The translations under genes were made by a program, and so were the position numbers. From Candidatus Curtissbacteria bacterium RIFOXYA1_FULL_41_14 (GTDB lineage: Bacteria > Patescibacteriota > Microgenomatia > Curtissbacterales > GWA2-41-24), in the NCBI GenBank assembly GCA_001775095.1, contig MFCA01000028.1, forward strand, positions 17,746 through 67,717: a stretch of DNA of 49,972 nt. Direction: 5' to 3'. The notes below the pieces were generated by a model, which worked only from the letters and a program-made list of their open reading frames with translations, did not search any database and was not told the origin of the DNA. Positions 33,280 to 42,367 of the stretch are shown here, piece after piece; the stretch's first letter is position 1; every line of letters begins with the position of its first letter.

Positions 33280-33350
33280 CAGTAATTGTTAAATTGTTAT
33301 ATTGTTACATTGCTATATTGACAACAACAATTTAGCAATCTAGCAATTAA
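33280..33350. repeat. ATTGTTAAATTG-type repeat between atpD and atpG
   Basis: TAATTGTTAAATTGTTATATTGTTACATTGC on the left and CAACAATTTAGCAATCTAGCAATTA on the right form an imperfect hairpin. It matches 26182-26270. Confidence 0.7.
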
Positions 33351-33353
33351 TTA

Positions 33354-34208
33354 TCATTCAAACGCTCTTTGCGCCGTAATGATATCTAAAAGTTCTTTAG
33401 TAATTGCTTCCTGTCTTGCTTGATTATAAGTTAAAGTCAGATCGTCAATTAGATCGCCGGCCGCGTCGGTTGCATTTTTCATGGCGACCATTCTAGCGCT
33501 GTGTTCAGAAGCTTTGGCTTCAAGAAGAATTTGGTAAATTTGGGTGAGGATGAAATGAGGCAGAATTGACTCTAAAATTCCGTCAGCAGAAGGCTCAAAG
33601 ATTAGGTCGTCATAATGGTAGGTTGGTTGGGCGGTGGGTTGGTCGATCGAATTGATCTGGATTGGTAAGAGCTGGATCCATTTGGGAGTTTGTTTAATGG
33701 TGGACTCAAAATGCGGGTATACAAGGCTAATTTTTGAAGCTTGGGACTGCCTATAAGCGTTAGTTGCCATTTTAGACAAAGTTCGGGCCAGATCCAGTGT
33801 TGATTTTTCTTCAGAGGTAAAACTGGCCAGGATCTCAAATCGGGATTTTGCGGCAAAATTAGTTGCTTTTTTGCCGACAGTAATAAACTTTGCATTTTTG
33901 ATTTCCTTTGCCAAGATTTCCCGAAAAAGATTGATATTAAGGCCTCCTGCCAAGCCCCGGTCAGAAGTTACCAGGATGATGATTTCGCCTGGTGCATTTT
34001 TAGCTTTGAGAAGTTCGTGCTTTCTTGCGGATTTTGCCTTCACCTCATCAATAATCTCCCCGAGATTGACAGAATAGGGCCTGCCAGCAAGAGCCGCCAT
34101 TTGGCTTTTTCTCATTTTGGCGCCAGCAACCAGCTCCATTGCATGAGTAACCTTTTTGGTGTTTTCAATCGATCTGATTCTTTTTTTAACCTCGCGAATT
34201 TGAGCCAT
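33354..34208 (-). CDS. atpG: ATP synthase gamma subunit
   Basis: Central rotor shaft of F1. N-terminal MAQIREVKKRIRSIENTKKVTHAMELVAGAKMRKSQ and C-terminal ARMVAMKNATDAAGDLIDDLTLTYNQARQEAITKELLDI are the conserved ends of the coiled coil, and VTSDRGLAGGLNINLFR is the Rossmann-like head. 284 residues is normal. It sits between atpA and atpD. Confidence 0.95.
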   Translation of the reverse strand: MAQIREVKKRIRSIENTKKVTHAMELVAGAKMRKSQMAALAGRPYSVNLGEIIDEVKAKSARKHELLKAKNAPGEIIILVTSDRGLAGGLNINLFREILAKEIKNAKFITVGKKATNFAAKSRFEILASFTSEEKSTLDLARTLSKMATNAYRQSQASKISLVYPHFESTIKQTPKWIQLLPIQINSIDQPTAQPTYHYDDLIFEPSADGILESILPHFILTQIYQILLEAKASEHSARMVAMKNATDAAGDLIDDLTLTYNQARQEAITKELLDIITAQRAFE

Positions 34209-34233
34209 TGGTTAGTATTTAGTTAATTAGCGT

Positions 34234-35886
34234 TTAGCGTCTAGATTTCTTTTTAGATTTGGATCGTGATTTAGATTTAGCTTTTCTTGCAACCACTGAG
34301 GACACTGATTGTTTTTTGATCACTGAAGTCACAGAAGATTTTGAGGGCACTGAAGAATGTACTTTCTGTGCTCTCTTTTCATTTTCTGTGCTTTCCGTGA
34401 TCGGTTTTGATCCGCTGATTGAGCCGAGCATTTTTGCAAGTTCCTTTTCGGCGAAGTCATCGATTTCGCCTTTATCCTCAAGATAATCTTTTAGTTTTTT
34501 GTTAGTCGCAAGGAGAGTCAAAATTTTTTCTTGGAAATTGGCAACTTCACTAACAGGTACGGAATCTGAGTAGCCATTGTTAACCGCCCAGAAAATAACA
34601 ACCTGAGAAACTACATCCATTGGAGTAAATTGAGGCTGTTTAAGAACTTCGACTATTCTTTTTCCGCGCTCGAGTCTAGATAGGGTTGCTTCGTCGAGGT
34701 CTGAGCCGAATTGTGCGAAGGTCGCCAGTTCACGGTATTGAGCAAGATCCAGCCGGAGACTTCCGGCAACCTGCTTCATCATTTTAAGTTGAGCTGCACC
34801 GCCAACCCGGGAAACCGAAAGTCCTGGATTAACGGCAGGCCTGATGCCTGCGTTGAAAAGCTCAGCCTCAAGATAAATTTGGCCGTCAGTTATTGAAATG
34901 ACATTTGTTGGAATATAGGCGGAAAGATCGCCCGCTTGAGTTTCGATAATGGGCAGGGCAGTTAAGGAACCGCCACCGAATTTATCGGCCATTTTAGCGG
35001 CTCTTTCAAGAAGTCTTGAGTGCAGATAAAAAATGTCTCCCGGATACGCTTCGCGTCCGGAGGGTCGCCTGAGTAGTAGGGAAACTTGTCGATAGGCCCA
35101 GGCATGTTTGGAAAGATCGTCGTAAATTACCAAAGCGTCTTTACCTTTGTCCATAAAATATTCTCCTATAGCACAACCGGCGTATGGGGCAACATACTGC
35201 ATGGTAGCAGAATCTGAAGCGGAAGCAGCGACAATGATTGTATGATCCATTGCCCTATGTTTTTCTAAAGTGGCGACAACCTGGGCGATTTTGCTGGTTT
35301 TCTGACCGATTGCCACATAGATACAAATTACATCTTTGCTCTTTTGATTAATAATCGTATCCAAACAGATTGCAGTTTTACCCAAACCCCGATCGCCAAT
35401 AATCAACTCTCTTTGGCCCCTGCCAATAGGAATCATTGAGTCAATAGCTTTAAGACCGGTTTGCAGGGGAGTATTGACCCGCTGGCGATAAATGACGCCG
35501 GGAGCGATTTTCTCTGCCGGGTAAAAGGTTTTTGTGGATACAGAACCTTTGCCGTCAAGAGGTTTGCCTAGAGGATCGACGACTCTGCCAATTAAATTTT
35601 CGCCAACAGGAACCTCTAAAATCCTGCCTGTTGTTTGGCAAACGTCTCCTTCTTTAAGACGCGCCCAGTCGCCGAAAATAATAACGCCGACATTATCTTC
35701 CTCGAGATTTAAGGCAAGGCCAAAAATATCATAAGGGAAAGAAACCAGCTCTGATGAGGAAACATCAGAAAGTCCGGAAACTCTAGCTACACCATCACCA
35801 ATTTCAATAATCCTGCCGACATTTTTGGCAGTAGAGGAGAGTCTCGCCTTATTTATCTGTTGTTCGATATCTTCAAGGATAGACAT
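34234..35886 (-). CDS. atpA: ATP synthase alpha subunit with a basic C-terminal extension
   Basis: Non-catalytic nucleotide-binding subunit of F1. P-loop GDRGLGKT at 164-171, [16 protein letters not shown] and [20 protein letters not shown] are present. After the usual end (about residue 505) the protein continues with a Ser/Lys/Arg-rich tail of some 40 residues ([20 protein letters not shown]), which is not part of the family core and is likely disordered. Confidence 0.95.
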   Translation of the reverse strand: MSILEDIEQQINKARLSSTAKNVGRIIEIGDGVARVSGLSDVSSSELVSFPYDIFGLALNLEEDNVGVIIFGDWARLKEGDVCQTTGRILEVPVGENLIGRVVDPLGKPLDGKGSVSTKTFYPAEKIAPGVIYRQRVNTPLQTGLKAIDSMIPIGRGQRELIIGDRGLGKTAICLDTIINQKSKDVICIYVAIGQKTSKIAQVVATLEKHRAMDHTIIVAASASDSATMQYVAPYAGCAIGEYFMDKGKDALVIYDDLSKHAWAYRQVSLLLRRPSGREAYPGDIFYLHSRLLERAAKMADKFGGGSLTALPIIETQAGDLSAYIPTNVISITDGQIYLEAELFNAGIRPAVNPGLSVSRVGGAAQLKMMKQVAGSLRLDLAQYRELATFAQFGSDLDEATLSRLERGKRIVEVLKQPQFTPMDVVSQVVIFWAVNNGYSDSVPVSEVANFQEKILTLLATNKKLKDYLEDKGEIDDFAEKELAKMLGSISGSKPITESTENEKRAQKVHSSVPSKSSVTSVIKKQSVSSVVARKAKSKSRSKSKKKSRR

Positions 35887-35887
35887 A

Positions 35888-36020
35888 ATAAAATTTCTAA
35901 TTTCTAATTTCTAAATCCTAAACAATTTCAAAATCCTAATTCTCAAAATTAGTTTCTTATTTTGAATTTTGATCATTTGTATTTGTTTAGAATTTAGATA
36001 TTAGTGTTTAGAGTTTATTT
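35888..36020. repeat. AT-rich hairpin between atpA and atpH
   Basis: TTTCTAATTTCTAAATCCTAAACAA on the left and TTTGTTTAGAATTTAGATATTAGTGTTTAGAG on the right are complementary; the family also occurs at 6616-6760. It may lower read-through or affect mRNA stability between operon segments. Confidence 0.75.
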
Positions 36021-36045
36021 TACGTTAGTCTTTAGTCGTTAGTCT

Positions 36046-36426
36046 TTAAGCTTTAGTCAACTGATTTAGCTTTGCATCCAAAGTAGCATCATAAATCCAA
36101 TCGCCTGCGGTAATTTTGGCGCCAAAGACGATTTTAGGATTAATTTTAAAATTAATCCGCTTTACCCCTGTATTTTTGGTGAACTCTTGTTCTAACTGCT
36201 TCTGATTGGCTACTTTCTGGGCTGATTCTATTAGAATTTCTTCTTTCTTGAGCTTATTTTCGACCAGTCGCCTATAAACTTTTAGAATTTTTGTTAACCC
36301 TTGCGGTCTTTGAGAGATTACCTCTCTTAAGACAAAGCTAACTAATTTACTATTGACTAAACCGCCAGACAGGCTATTTTTCAACATAACTTTTGCAATC
36401 TGTATCTGTTTTTTCTTTGCGATCAT
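36046..36426 (-). CDS. atpH: ATP synthase delta subunit, short
   Basis: Peripheral-stalk subunit linking F1 to b. The C-terminal signature KINPKIVFGAKITAGDWIYDATLDAKLNQL is diagnostic. At 126 residues it is shorter than the usual 170-180, lacking part of the N-terminal helical domain. Its start overlaps the atpF stop by four bases, so the two stalk proteins are coupled. Confidence 0.85.
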   Translation of the reverse strand: MIAKKKQIQIAKVMLKNSLSGGLVNSKLVSFVLREVISQRPQGLTKILKVYRRLVENKLKKEEILIESAQKVANQKQLEQEFTKNTGVKRINFKINPKIVFGAKITAGDWIYDATLDAKLNQLTKA

Positions 36427-36944
36427 GAAATTTGTTTCTCAATTTCCGAAACGGCTTTTGTAGTTAAATCCTGCCGCTCTTTGGGTTTTAAGGTTCTTTC
36501 CAGAACTTTCCTGACTACTTCAACAACCAGATTTAGAGTTTCTTTTTCAAGCTGTTTTTGCATTTGTTTTCTCTGGGCTTCAATTTGTACTTGGCTTTGG
36601 GTCAAAATTTCTTCAAGCTGCTTGCGAGCTTCAAGGGTTGCTTGAGAGATAATTTTCTCTGATTCACCCTTGGCACTGGCGATTAAAGCCTGGCTATTCT
36701 TCTGAGCTTCTGCCAGAATTTGAACCGACTGCTCCTGAGTCTTTTTGAGTTTTTCTTCAATAAGATCAGCGTTTTTAAGACTTTCTTCGATTCTTTTCTT
36801 TCGCTGCTCTAAAAGTTTGACTATTGGTTTATAAAAGAACTTTTGTAAAAGGTAAAGAATTATCAGAAAGTTGACAATCTGAGCCAAAAGTAAAACTGGT
36901 TGAATACCGAAATTGCGTATGATTTCCATAATTTTTATTGCCAA
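36423..36944 (-). CDS. atpF: ATP synthase b subunit
   Basis: Peripheral-stalk subunit: one membrane helix near residues 15-35 (PVLLLAQIVNFLIILYLLQKFFYKPIVKLLEQR), then a long charged coiled coil with Gln/Glu/Lys heptads to the end. 173 residues is normal. It overlaps atpH by ATGA. Confidence 0.92.
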   Translation of the reverse strand: MAIKIMEIIRNFGIQPVLLLAQIVNFLIILYLLQKFFYKPIVKLLEQRKKRIEESLKNADLIEEKLKKTQEQSVQILAEAQKNSQALIASAKGESEKIISQATLEARKQLEEILTQSQVQIEAQRKQMQKQLEKETLNLVVEVVRKVLERTLKPKERQDLTTKAVSEIEKQIS

Positions 36945-37012
36945 ACGCTAAAAGCTGAACGCTTAACGCATGATTAGAAGCGTTGAGCGTTTGTTGTTTT
37001 GCGTTCAGCGTT
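36945..37012. repeat. AACGC hairpin between atpF and atpE
   Basis: GCCAAACGCTAAAAGCTGAACGCTTAACGC pairs with GCGTTGAGCGTTTGTTGTTTTGCGTTCAGCGTT. It is the same family as at 17850-17937. Confidence 0.75.
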
Positions 37013-37014
37013 AT

Positions 37015-37245
<231 letters not shown>

Positions 37246-37250
37246 TTAAG

Positions 37251-37982
37251 TCAATGCGACTTTTGCGTTAATATTACCATAAAAACCAGGGTCAACATTG
37301 CGAAAATTAAAGCCTGGACAAAACCGACGAGCATTTCCAGAAAATAAAAGGGTATTGGGATGATAAAGGCGAAAAGGCGGGTGGAGGCAGTAGTTAAAAG
37401 AACTTCGCCGGCAAAGATATTGCCAAAAAGCCGAAAGGAAAGGGAAAGTATTTTAGTGGCTTCGCCGATTATTTCTAAGAATCCAACGAACAGGAAAATT
37501 GGGTTTAAGCTCAAGAACTTACCCAAATAACCGCCAAGCCCCAGATATTTTACTGATAGAAAATGGGTGGCAATAAGGGAAACTAGGGCAAGGGCGACTG
37601 TGGTATTTAAATCAGAGTTTATTGATCGAAACAGAGGGACAAATGTTTCTCCGTCATTCTCAAAAAACCCCACGGTACCGATTCCCGGCAAAAGGCCAAG
37701 ATAATTTCCGAATAAAATGAAAAAGAAAAAAGAGCCGACGATTGGTAGAAAAACTTTGGTTTTATCGCCAGCGATGGTGCTAACCAAATCCTGAAATGTC
37801 TCAACGGCGACTTCGGCAATATTCTGAAGTCCTTGGGGAACGGCAGAGATTTTTCTGGTCGCCATATATGCAAAGATTATTAATATAAAGGTAACTATCC
37901 AAGTCGTGAAGATGGTATTAGTAATTGGTATGGGGCCGATTGAGAATATTTTTTCGGCAGCCAAAGCAACGTGCGATTCCAT
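37251..37982 (-). CDS. atpB: ATP synthase a subunit
   Basis: Stator membrane subunit that carries protons to the c ring. The essential Arg lies in LSLSFRLFGNIFAGE (Arg 184), followed by FVQALIFAMLTLVFM, the conserved last helix. 243 residues with five to six membrane segments. First gene of the operon; TATAAT (complement of 37995-38000) lies about 12 bases before the ATG. No atpI precedes it. Confidence 0.94.
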   Translation of the reverse strand: MESHVALAAEKIFSIGPIPITNTIFTTWIVTFILIIFAYMATRKISAVPQGLQNIAEVAVETFQDLVSTIAGDKTKVFLPIVGSFFFFILFGNYLGLLPGIGTVGFFENDGETFVPLFRSINSDLNTTVALALVSLIATHFLSVKYLGLGGYLGKFLSLNPIFLFVGFLEIIGEATKILSLSFRLFGNIFAGEVLLTTASTRLFAFIIPIPFYFLEMLVGFVQALIFAMLTLVFMVILTQKSH

Positions 37983-37994
37983 TGGTTTAATTTG

Positions 37995-38000
37995 ATTATA
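37995..38000 (-). promoter_or_regulatory. -10 box of the ATP synthase operon
   Basis: TATAAT on the minus strand, 12 bases before the atpB ATG, predicts a leader of about five bases. The -35 box is weak (ATGTCA, 17 bases further up). Confidence 0.55.
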
Positions 38001-38070
38001 TAACGGTCTTACTTACTTGACATGGAAACTTCTCGACTTTGCTCGAAGAATAACAAAGGTTAGGCAACAT

Positions 38071-38433
38071 TCATATTTCTTTTATCCCGTCAAGAGTAAC
38101 AAAAAGCGTATTTACTTTTATTGATGGTTTAATTTTTTCTAAATAGTCTTTTAAGGCATTGGCATTTTGGCGATGAGTTTCAAGTGAATTGTCTTCACCG
38201 TAAGCACCGCAATCTTCATGTTCGTAAATAAAGGCTTCGTCAGGGTCATGGAGGTTAATAGAAACCTTGGTGGCCTTTTTGATATTTTCGAGATCTTTTG
38301 ACACTCCGGGCCAGGAGATTCGATCAGTCTGACCTTTCAGATTGCGCATTTTAAGATCATTCTCTACAAGTTTTTGGAAACGAAAATCAATGCAATGAAC
38401 AATTAACGCTTTGGCCTTGTGCTTGACTGACAT
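38071..38433 (-). CDS. small beta-carbonic-anhydrase-like protein
   Basis: The zinc-site pattern of beta-carbonic anhydrases is present: Cys 14, Asp 16 and Arg 18 in HCIDFRF and His 72/Cys 75 in EHEDCGAYG. At 120 residues it is much shorter than the usual 180-220, lacking the N-terminal helices and part of the dimer surface, so activity cannot be assumed. It starts behind a promoter and a terminator-like hairpin, and lies downstream of the atp operon in opposite order only by position. Confidence 0.75.
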   Translation of the reverse strand: MSVKHKAKALIVHCIDFRFQKLVENDLKMRNLKGQTDRISWPGVSKDLENIKKATKVSINLHDPDEAFIYEHEDCGAYGEDNSLETHRQNANALKDYLEKIKPSIKVNTLFVTLDGIKEI

Positions 38434-38441
38434 AACTATTT

Positions 38442-38473
38442 AAAAAAAAGACCTCTGTCTTATCCAGAGAGTC
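38442..38473 (-). terminator. terminator-like hairpin directly before the carbonic-anhydrase-like gene
   Basis: On the minus strand GACTCTCTG pairs with CAGAGGTC, followed by eight T residues, then the ATG nine bases later. It lies between a promoter (38486-38514) and the start codon, so it is either an attenuator or a 5' stabilising hairpin. Confidence 0.75.
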
Positions 38474-38485
38474 CTTTGTGATGCT

Positions 38486-38514
38486 ATACTAGCAAAAAGG
38501 AAATTGAGGGTCAA
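38486..38514 (-). promoter_or_regulatory. promoter of the carbonic-anhydrase-like gene
   Basis: TTGACC and TAGTAT on the minus strand (complement of 38509-38514 and 38486-38491) are 17 bases apart. Transcription would start near 38479, directly before the hairpin. Confidence 0.65.
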
Positions 38515-38630
38515 TACTTATCTAATTTTAATTTTCAATTTCTAATTTTTATTCAATTTTTAAATTTAAATTTTCAAATTGGAAATTCATTAAAAATTTC
38601 AAATTTCAAATTTCAAATTAAATAAAAGAT
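38515..38630. repeat. AT-rich repeat block
   Basis: Tandem and inverted runs of AATTTTCAAATTTC-type sequence fill the space before the small membrane gene; (TTTCAAA) is repeated three times near 38598-38618. Confidence 0.6.
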
Positions 38631-38777
38631 ATGTTTTTGAAAATAATTTTTATCATAGCCGGGATTGCGGGGATCGTGGCGACTTTTTATGTTTCTTGGT
38701 TCTGGCGAGGATTGATTATTCCAATGGTGATTATTTTACTTGCAGATGTGGTTTGGGAGATCCTTAAGAAGAAATAG
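38631..38777 (+). CDS. small membrane protein, copy 1 of a duplicated gene
   Basis: An intact 48-residue protein made of two hydrophobic stretches around FYVSWFWRGLIIPMVIILL and ending in EILKKK. The gene has a close relative at 42101, with nearly the same protein over 35 residues. It lies in a module with the minus-strand gene 38779-39945 and an xerC fragment. Function unknown; size and context suggest a toxin-like or accessory membrane peptide only as speculation. Confidence 0.65.
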   Translation: MFLKIIFIIAGIAGIVATFYVSWFWRGLIIPMVIILLADVVWEILKKK

Positions 38778-38778
38778 A

Positions 38779-39945
38779 TTATTGAAGCGATTCGGTGGGT
38801 GGATTCGAAAATGAAGATTGTGCTCCATCAGTGAAATATGGTACTAGGAATATTTGGCCTTCATGAACTATCACTAGCTGTTTACTTGCTCCTGGATAAC
38901 GCTCTTGGCCATTTGGAGAGTTGAGAATAAAAAAACCCTCGAGAAGTTTATCGGCTGTTGTTTGGCCAAAAACAAGTTGATTTTCGGGATCCATCATGCC
39001 TTTTACAAAATTGGCAACCGTTGGATCGGAACTTTCAAGCATTTTTTGATTTTCGGGAATAGCCAACAGGCAAGCTAAGTCTTGATAGAGTAAATTCACG
39101 TCCATTGTGCCATCAGGGTTCAAGTAGCGTTTCATTCCATTAGCATCGACTAAGAGTTTGGTTAAAAAGTCCCCTTGTTTGATTTCCATTTCTTTCGTGG
39201 CCGGACACGTTAAAGATTCATGAGTTTCATACAATAGACTTTTTTCGGGAATTTGGTCAGCGGGGATAGTTTCAACAATCGAGGGTGGAGGTGGGGTTTC
39301 GTGAGTCGTACCTTGTCCGGCTACTAAAGATGATCCAACTATTGGAGGGAGAAACATAAGGTCGATAAGCTTTCTTCTCCAATCTTTTTGCTGTTCTTGC
39401 GCAACGGGCTGAGATTCTAAGGATGGTCCGGATTGAGGTGAAGCAATTATAATTGCATCCGGGTTAAGCTGACTAAGTTGAACTTTATGAATCGTAATCG
39501 AATTTTTTTCGGGATTGAAATCAACAAGTTCGAAACCAAGTTGGTCGTTGAGTTGGATTACGCGAGGTTTCTCTCGTAATATTTGTGGCGAAAATTGATA
39601 GTCGCCATCTTCTCTGTGTAAAATTAATGTATCCTTTTGTCTTTGCAGCAAGACTACTGTTTTGAGTTCGTCTGGCGTCATTTCTTGAACTTTTCTGGAA
39701 TCTTCAAGATTGATAATTCTTTGGTCGTTTTTGGGATCGATTGCCAGTGCGAAGGAATTTTCCTGGGATCCCATCTTGAGCTGAAAGGTAACCGCTCTAT
39801 CTTGGCCATTTTCGCCCTCATTAAAAACACCCATTTTATTGACATTACCTTCGTAGACTTTAACATTGGGTCTTTTTATAAAAGGGTTGGGAATTTCTTC
39901 AACTGTTGGTTGAGTAGAGCGTACAAGCTCAGTTGTTATATCCAC
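38779..39945 (-). CDS. hypothetical cargo protein of the first module
   Basis: 388 residues without clear family. The N-terminal half is polar and beta-rich; around residues 190-215 lies RRKLIDLMFLPPIVGSSLVAG, a possible single membrane segment, followed by a Pro-rich linker and a second domain. GTG 39945 lies seven bases after TAAATA, with TTGACA 16 bases further up, so the message should be leaderless. It lies directly downstream of the xerC fragment and converges on the small membrane gene with one base between. Confidence 0.65.
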   Translation of the reverse strand: MDITTELVRSTQPTVEEIPNPFIKRPNVKVYEGNVNKMGVFNEGENGQDRAVTFQLKMGSQENSFALAIDPKNDQRIINLEDSRKVQEMTPDELKTVVLLQRQKDTLILHREDGDYQFSPQILREKPRVIQLNDQLGFELVDFNPEKNSITIHKVQLSQLNPDAIIIASPQSGPSLESQPVAQEQQKDWRRKLIDLMFLPPIVGSSLVAGQGTTHETPPPPSIVETIPADQIPEKSLLYETHESLTCPATKEMEIKQGDFLTKLLVDANGMKRYLNPDGTMDVNLLYQDLACLLAIPENQKMLESSDPTVANFVKGMMDPENQLVFGQTTADKLLEGFFILNSPNGQERYPGASKQLVIVHEGQIFLVPYFTDGAQSSFSNPPTESLQ

Positions 39946-39997
39946 AATTTAATATTTATCCTAAATGGGATTAATGTCAAGGATGAAGGGGTTTCGT

Positions 39998-40069
39998 TTA
40001 CAGCTGTTCCAGCTTTACCCTTCGGCTTCGCTCAGGATGAAATTAGAGCTGTTCCAATTTCACTTTTTC
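39998..40069 (-). repeat. two recoded xerC 3' ends around a palindrome
   Basis: On the minus strand, AAAGTGAAATTGGAACAGCTC-TAA (40043-40066) encodes KVKLEQL; after the palindrome CATCCTGAGCGAAGCCGAAGGG (40018-40040) comes AAGCTGGAACAGCTGTAA (39998-40015), again KLEQL and a stop. Confidence 0.85.
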
Positions 40070-40345
40070 CTCGCCCTTGGGAGGCTGGATGAGAGAGAGG
40101 TAGCGTTCGGTGGTCGAAAGTCTCTTGTGGCCGGCGATTTTGGAAATTAGAACAAGCGATGCACCGGACGAAAGATGATGGGCAACCCAAGTGTGGCGAA
40201 GATCATTAACTTTGGCGCCCGAGATCCCTGCCCTTTTGTAGTAGCGGTCAATAGCAGTTCTGATATTTCTGACGAGAAGTGGTCTGCCGGTTTTGGTGAC
40301 GAAGAGGGTTTTATTGGTAGTTTTTGTGCGTTCTTCTAAATATCT
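40043..40345 (-). pseudogene. xerC fragment, C-terminal catalytic domain only
   Basis: From RYLEERTKTTNKTLF to the end KVKLEQL it is identical in protein to residues 192-291 of the intact XerC at 43008-43883. The first 150 bases from the 3' end are nearly identical; further in, some ten differences are all synonymous. The Arg in TGIRIGEL and the whole N-terminal core-binding domain are missing, replaced at the junction by the end of the Tat-lipoprotein gene. It cannot act as a recombinase alone. Confidence 0.88.
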
Positions 40346-40353
40346 GTAGAAAA

Positions 40354-41460
40354 TCAAGAATTCGGAGGCCAAAGTTTCCAGACGGCCCATTGATCTTTGA
40401 GAACTACAACTGCTACCGAATCTACAAGATCAAATAGTCCCTCAGGGAAGACGTTGGTATTACTTAATTCAAAACAAATGTTTTCTTTTGTGCCTGGAAG
40501 CACCTCTTTACCAAAAAGGAAACCAAAAGGGCCACCTTGAGATTTTTTTGCCGGAATCACTCTTCCATCTTTGAGATAAACGACAATAGAGAGATCTACA
40601 TTATCTGTTATGTCCGATGAAAAACGAAGTGTTTCTGGAGAATTATTTTCAAAATCAAAAGAAATACATTGATAATATCTCTTCGGTACTCCTGTCCCTT
40701 CAGGATCCCAGGGATTTACGATTGGCCCTGTCAAAGTAATAGTGGCATAATCCCGTGCACTAAGGCTTTCACCCAAATTCTTATAATTATTAACGGCACC
40801 TTCTGGAATTAGCTGAGCTTTGCTCAAATCCGCAATCACTTCACCGTAGGGGATTGATCTTGGACTGACGCCATTTTCCATATTACCGTGGTCAGTGGAA
40901 AGTAAATTTGGTTTCTCTATCGCTACCGTTTTTGGTGCTGTACTTACTAAGATCAGAGGCAGGGCAAATCCTGGGGGAATTTTTCTGTGTTCTCCTGATT
41001 CTAAAGAGAACGGTTCATCCCAAAAATACTCTTCAAATTCGTCAAATTCTTCTCCATAGGCAGTAGGAACAAAATTTCGTGTGTTATAAGATCTTCCCTG
41101 ACCAGTAATCTTCAGGCCCAAATTAGCAAAAGTTCTTGTATCTAGTGTCTGTCCACTAATATTTCTGGCAACAGCTTCAATCACCTCAGTTTCTACTTCC
41201 GGTTTAGTTTCAAGAAAGTCTGGAATTGTTTGCCATCTTTTAATATAAATTTGCCAACCATCAGCTTCCAGAATTCCTTCTCTATTTTTTTCAACGCTTG
41301 GGGTTAATTCAGAAGTTGGCATACCTATTTCATCTTCATCATTTCCACCACAACCAGCTAACAAAGCAGTCCCGCCTAAGAATAATTTGAATGTCTTAGC
41401 AAGGAATCTTCTTCGACTAGCTTGAGTCAAAAGGATACCGGATGTTTGTTCAACTGTCAT
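40354..41460 (-). CDS. Tat-exported lipoprotein of unknown function
   Basis: The N terminus has a twin-arginine-like signal SRRRFLAKTFKLFLGGTALLAGC: Arg pair, hydrophobic core and lipobox LLAGC, so it is probably folded before export and lipid-anchored. The remaining 330 residues are beta-rich with no recognisable motif. Its 3' end runs into the xerC fragment, and the last residues (KLWPPNS) may come from the junction, so the original C terminus could be altered. It is followed by nothing of similar type. Confidence 0.7.
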   Translation of the reverse strand: MTVEQTSGILLTQASRRRFLAKTFKLFLGGTALLAGCGGNDEDEIGMPTSELTPSVEKNREGILEADGWQIYIKRWQTIPDFLETKPEVETEVIEAVARNISGQTLDTRTFANLGLKITGQGRSYNTRNFVPTAYGEEFDEFEEYFWDEPFSLESGEHRKIPPGFALPLILVSTAPKTVAIEKPNLLSTDHGNMENGVSPRSIPYGEVIADLSKAQLIPEGAVNNYKNLGESLSARDYATITLTGPIVNPWDPEGTGVPKRYYQCISFDFENNSPETLRFSSDITDNVDLSIVVYLKDGRVIPAKKSQGGPFGFLFGKEVLPGTKENICFELSNTNVFPEGLFDLVDSVAVVVLKDQWAVWKLWPPNS

Positions 41461-41540
41461 GACAAGCGGGAATTTTATCAGATACCCGATAGTTTTTCAA
41501 GTTCAAATGAGGTAAGTATTCAGTTTTCTCCAGCCAAGTC

Positions 41541-41607
41541 GTCATTGCGAGCGTAGCGAAGCAATCTTTTAGATCGCCACGGCTACTACGTAGCCTCGCG
41601 ATGACAT
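41541..41607. repeat. GTCATTGCGAG palindromic element, second copy
   Basis: GTCATTGCGAGCGTAGCGAA at the left and CTCGCGATGACAT at the right, with inner hairpin GGCTACTACGTAGCC. It is the inverted relative of 1442-1516. Confidence 0.8.
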
Positions 41608-41644
41608 ATCCATTGGAGAAAGGTGAATACTTACGATTTAGTTA

Positions 41645-42064
41645 TCAATAAAAATCTATCTTGTCACCTTTTGATTTTTTACTGATCTGGCGCCTCCCAG
41701 CATTTGTATAAAACCCCTCAAGTATTTCTTCTTTTAATCTTTCAAGGTCGTGAATATGACTTAGGATTTGAATATAAGCTGCCCTGGTCTTGTCAGTTCT
41801 GCCAAGCGGTGTCAAATTCGTGCGGAGAATTTTAGTTCTGTTTTCAAGAGCTTGAGTTAAAGTTTGGATTCGACCCTCAGGCGCAAGTATTAAGAATGTC
41901 TTGTTTTTAACTAAAACCTCCCAGTGACCATTGTCAACTAAAAATTCCAGTTCACGAGTTTCATCGGGAGATAGTCGAACTTCTTGTTTGGGTAGAACGC
42001 TTGCTGGTTTTGTAATTAAATCAATAATGTATCTTCTGGCGGTTTTTATGGATGATTTTTTCAT
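41645..42064 (-). CDS. hypothetical protein
   Basis: About 139 residues, basic, with a helical N terminus (MKKSSIKTARRYIIDLI) and predicted alpha/beta body (RELEFLVDNGHWEVLVKNKTFLILAPEGRI). No family recognised. The ATG at 42064 is preferred because TATAAT at 42079 side overlaps the earlier ATG. It is divergent from the second small membrane gene, so both may share the intervening promoter space. Confidence 0.6.
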   Translation of the reverse strand: MKKSSIKTARRYIIDLITKPASVLPKQEVRLSPDETRELEFLVDNGHWEVLVKNKTFLILAPEGRIQTLTQALENRTKILRTNLTPLGRTDKTRAAYIQILSHIHDLERLKEEILEGFYTNAGRRQISKKSKGDKIDFY

Positions 42065-42100
42065 TTGTGATGGGCACATTATAAAACTCTAGAGTAATTG

Positions 42101-42367
42101 GTGCTACTCACGAGAATAATCTTTATCATTGTCGGTATTATAGCGACTTTTTACGTTTCCTGGTTTTGGAGAGGGTTAATTATTCCAATGGTTATTATTT
42201 TTTTTGCAGATGTTATTTGGGGATGCTTAAGAATAACTAGCCTGATTTTGGGTTATCGATTCAGCTTGGTGTTCTGGCCCTATGTCTTTGATCTTTGGCT
42301 GCTCTTGCTCTCGCTTTCTTTTGTTGAGTTGCTTGTCTTTCTTTCTTATCGAGTCTGTTTTGGATGA
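42101..42367 (+). pseudogene. small membrane protein, copy 2, frameshifted at the 3' end
   Basis: It repeats the first copy (RIIFIIVGIIATFYVSWFWRGLIIPMVIIFFADVIW) but then shifts: TTTGGGAGATCCTTAAGAA in copy one is TTTGGGGATGCTTAAGAA here, one base shorter. The lost stop lets the frame run on for another 40 codons opposite the 3' end of the gene on the other strand. It may still give an extended hydrophobic protein. Confidence 0.6.

Noticed and set aside
36046-36426. Frameshift in atpH to explain its short length
   Set aside because: The frame is clean, overlaps atpF by ATGA and keeps the diagnostic C terminus; short delta subunits seem natural here.
38631-42367. Toxin-antitoxin pair made by the small membrane gene and its opposite-strand neighbour
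   Set aside because: No antisense RNA promoter or known toxin motif; the duplicated context is better explained as part of the cassette module.
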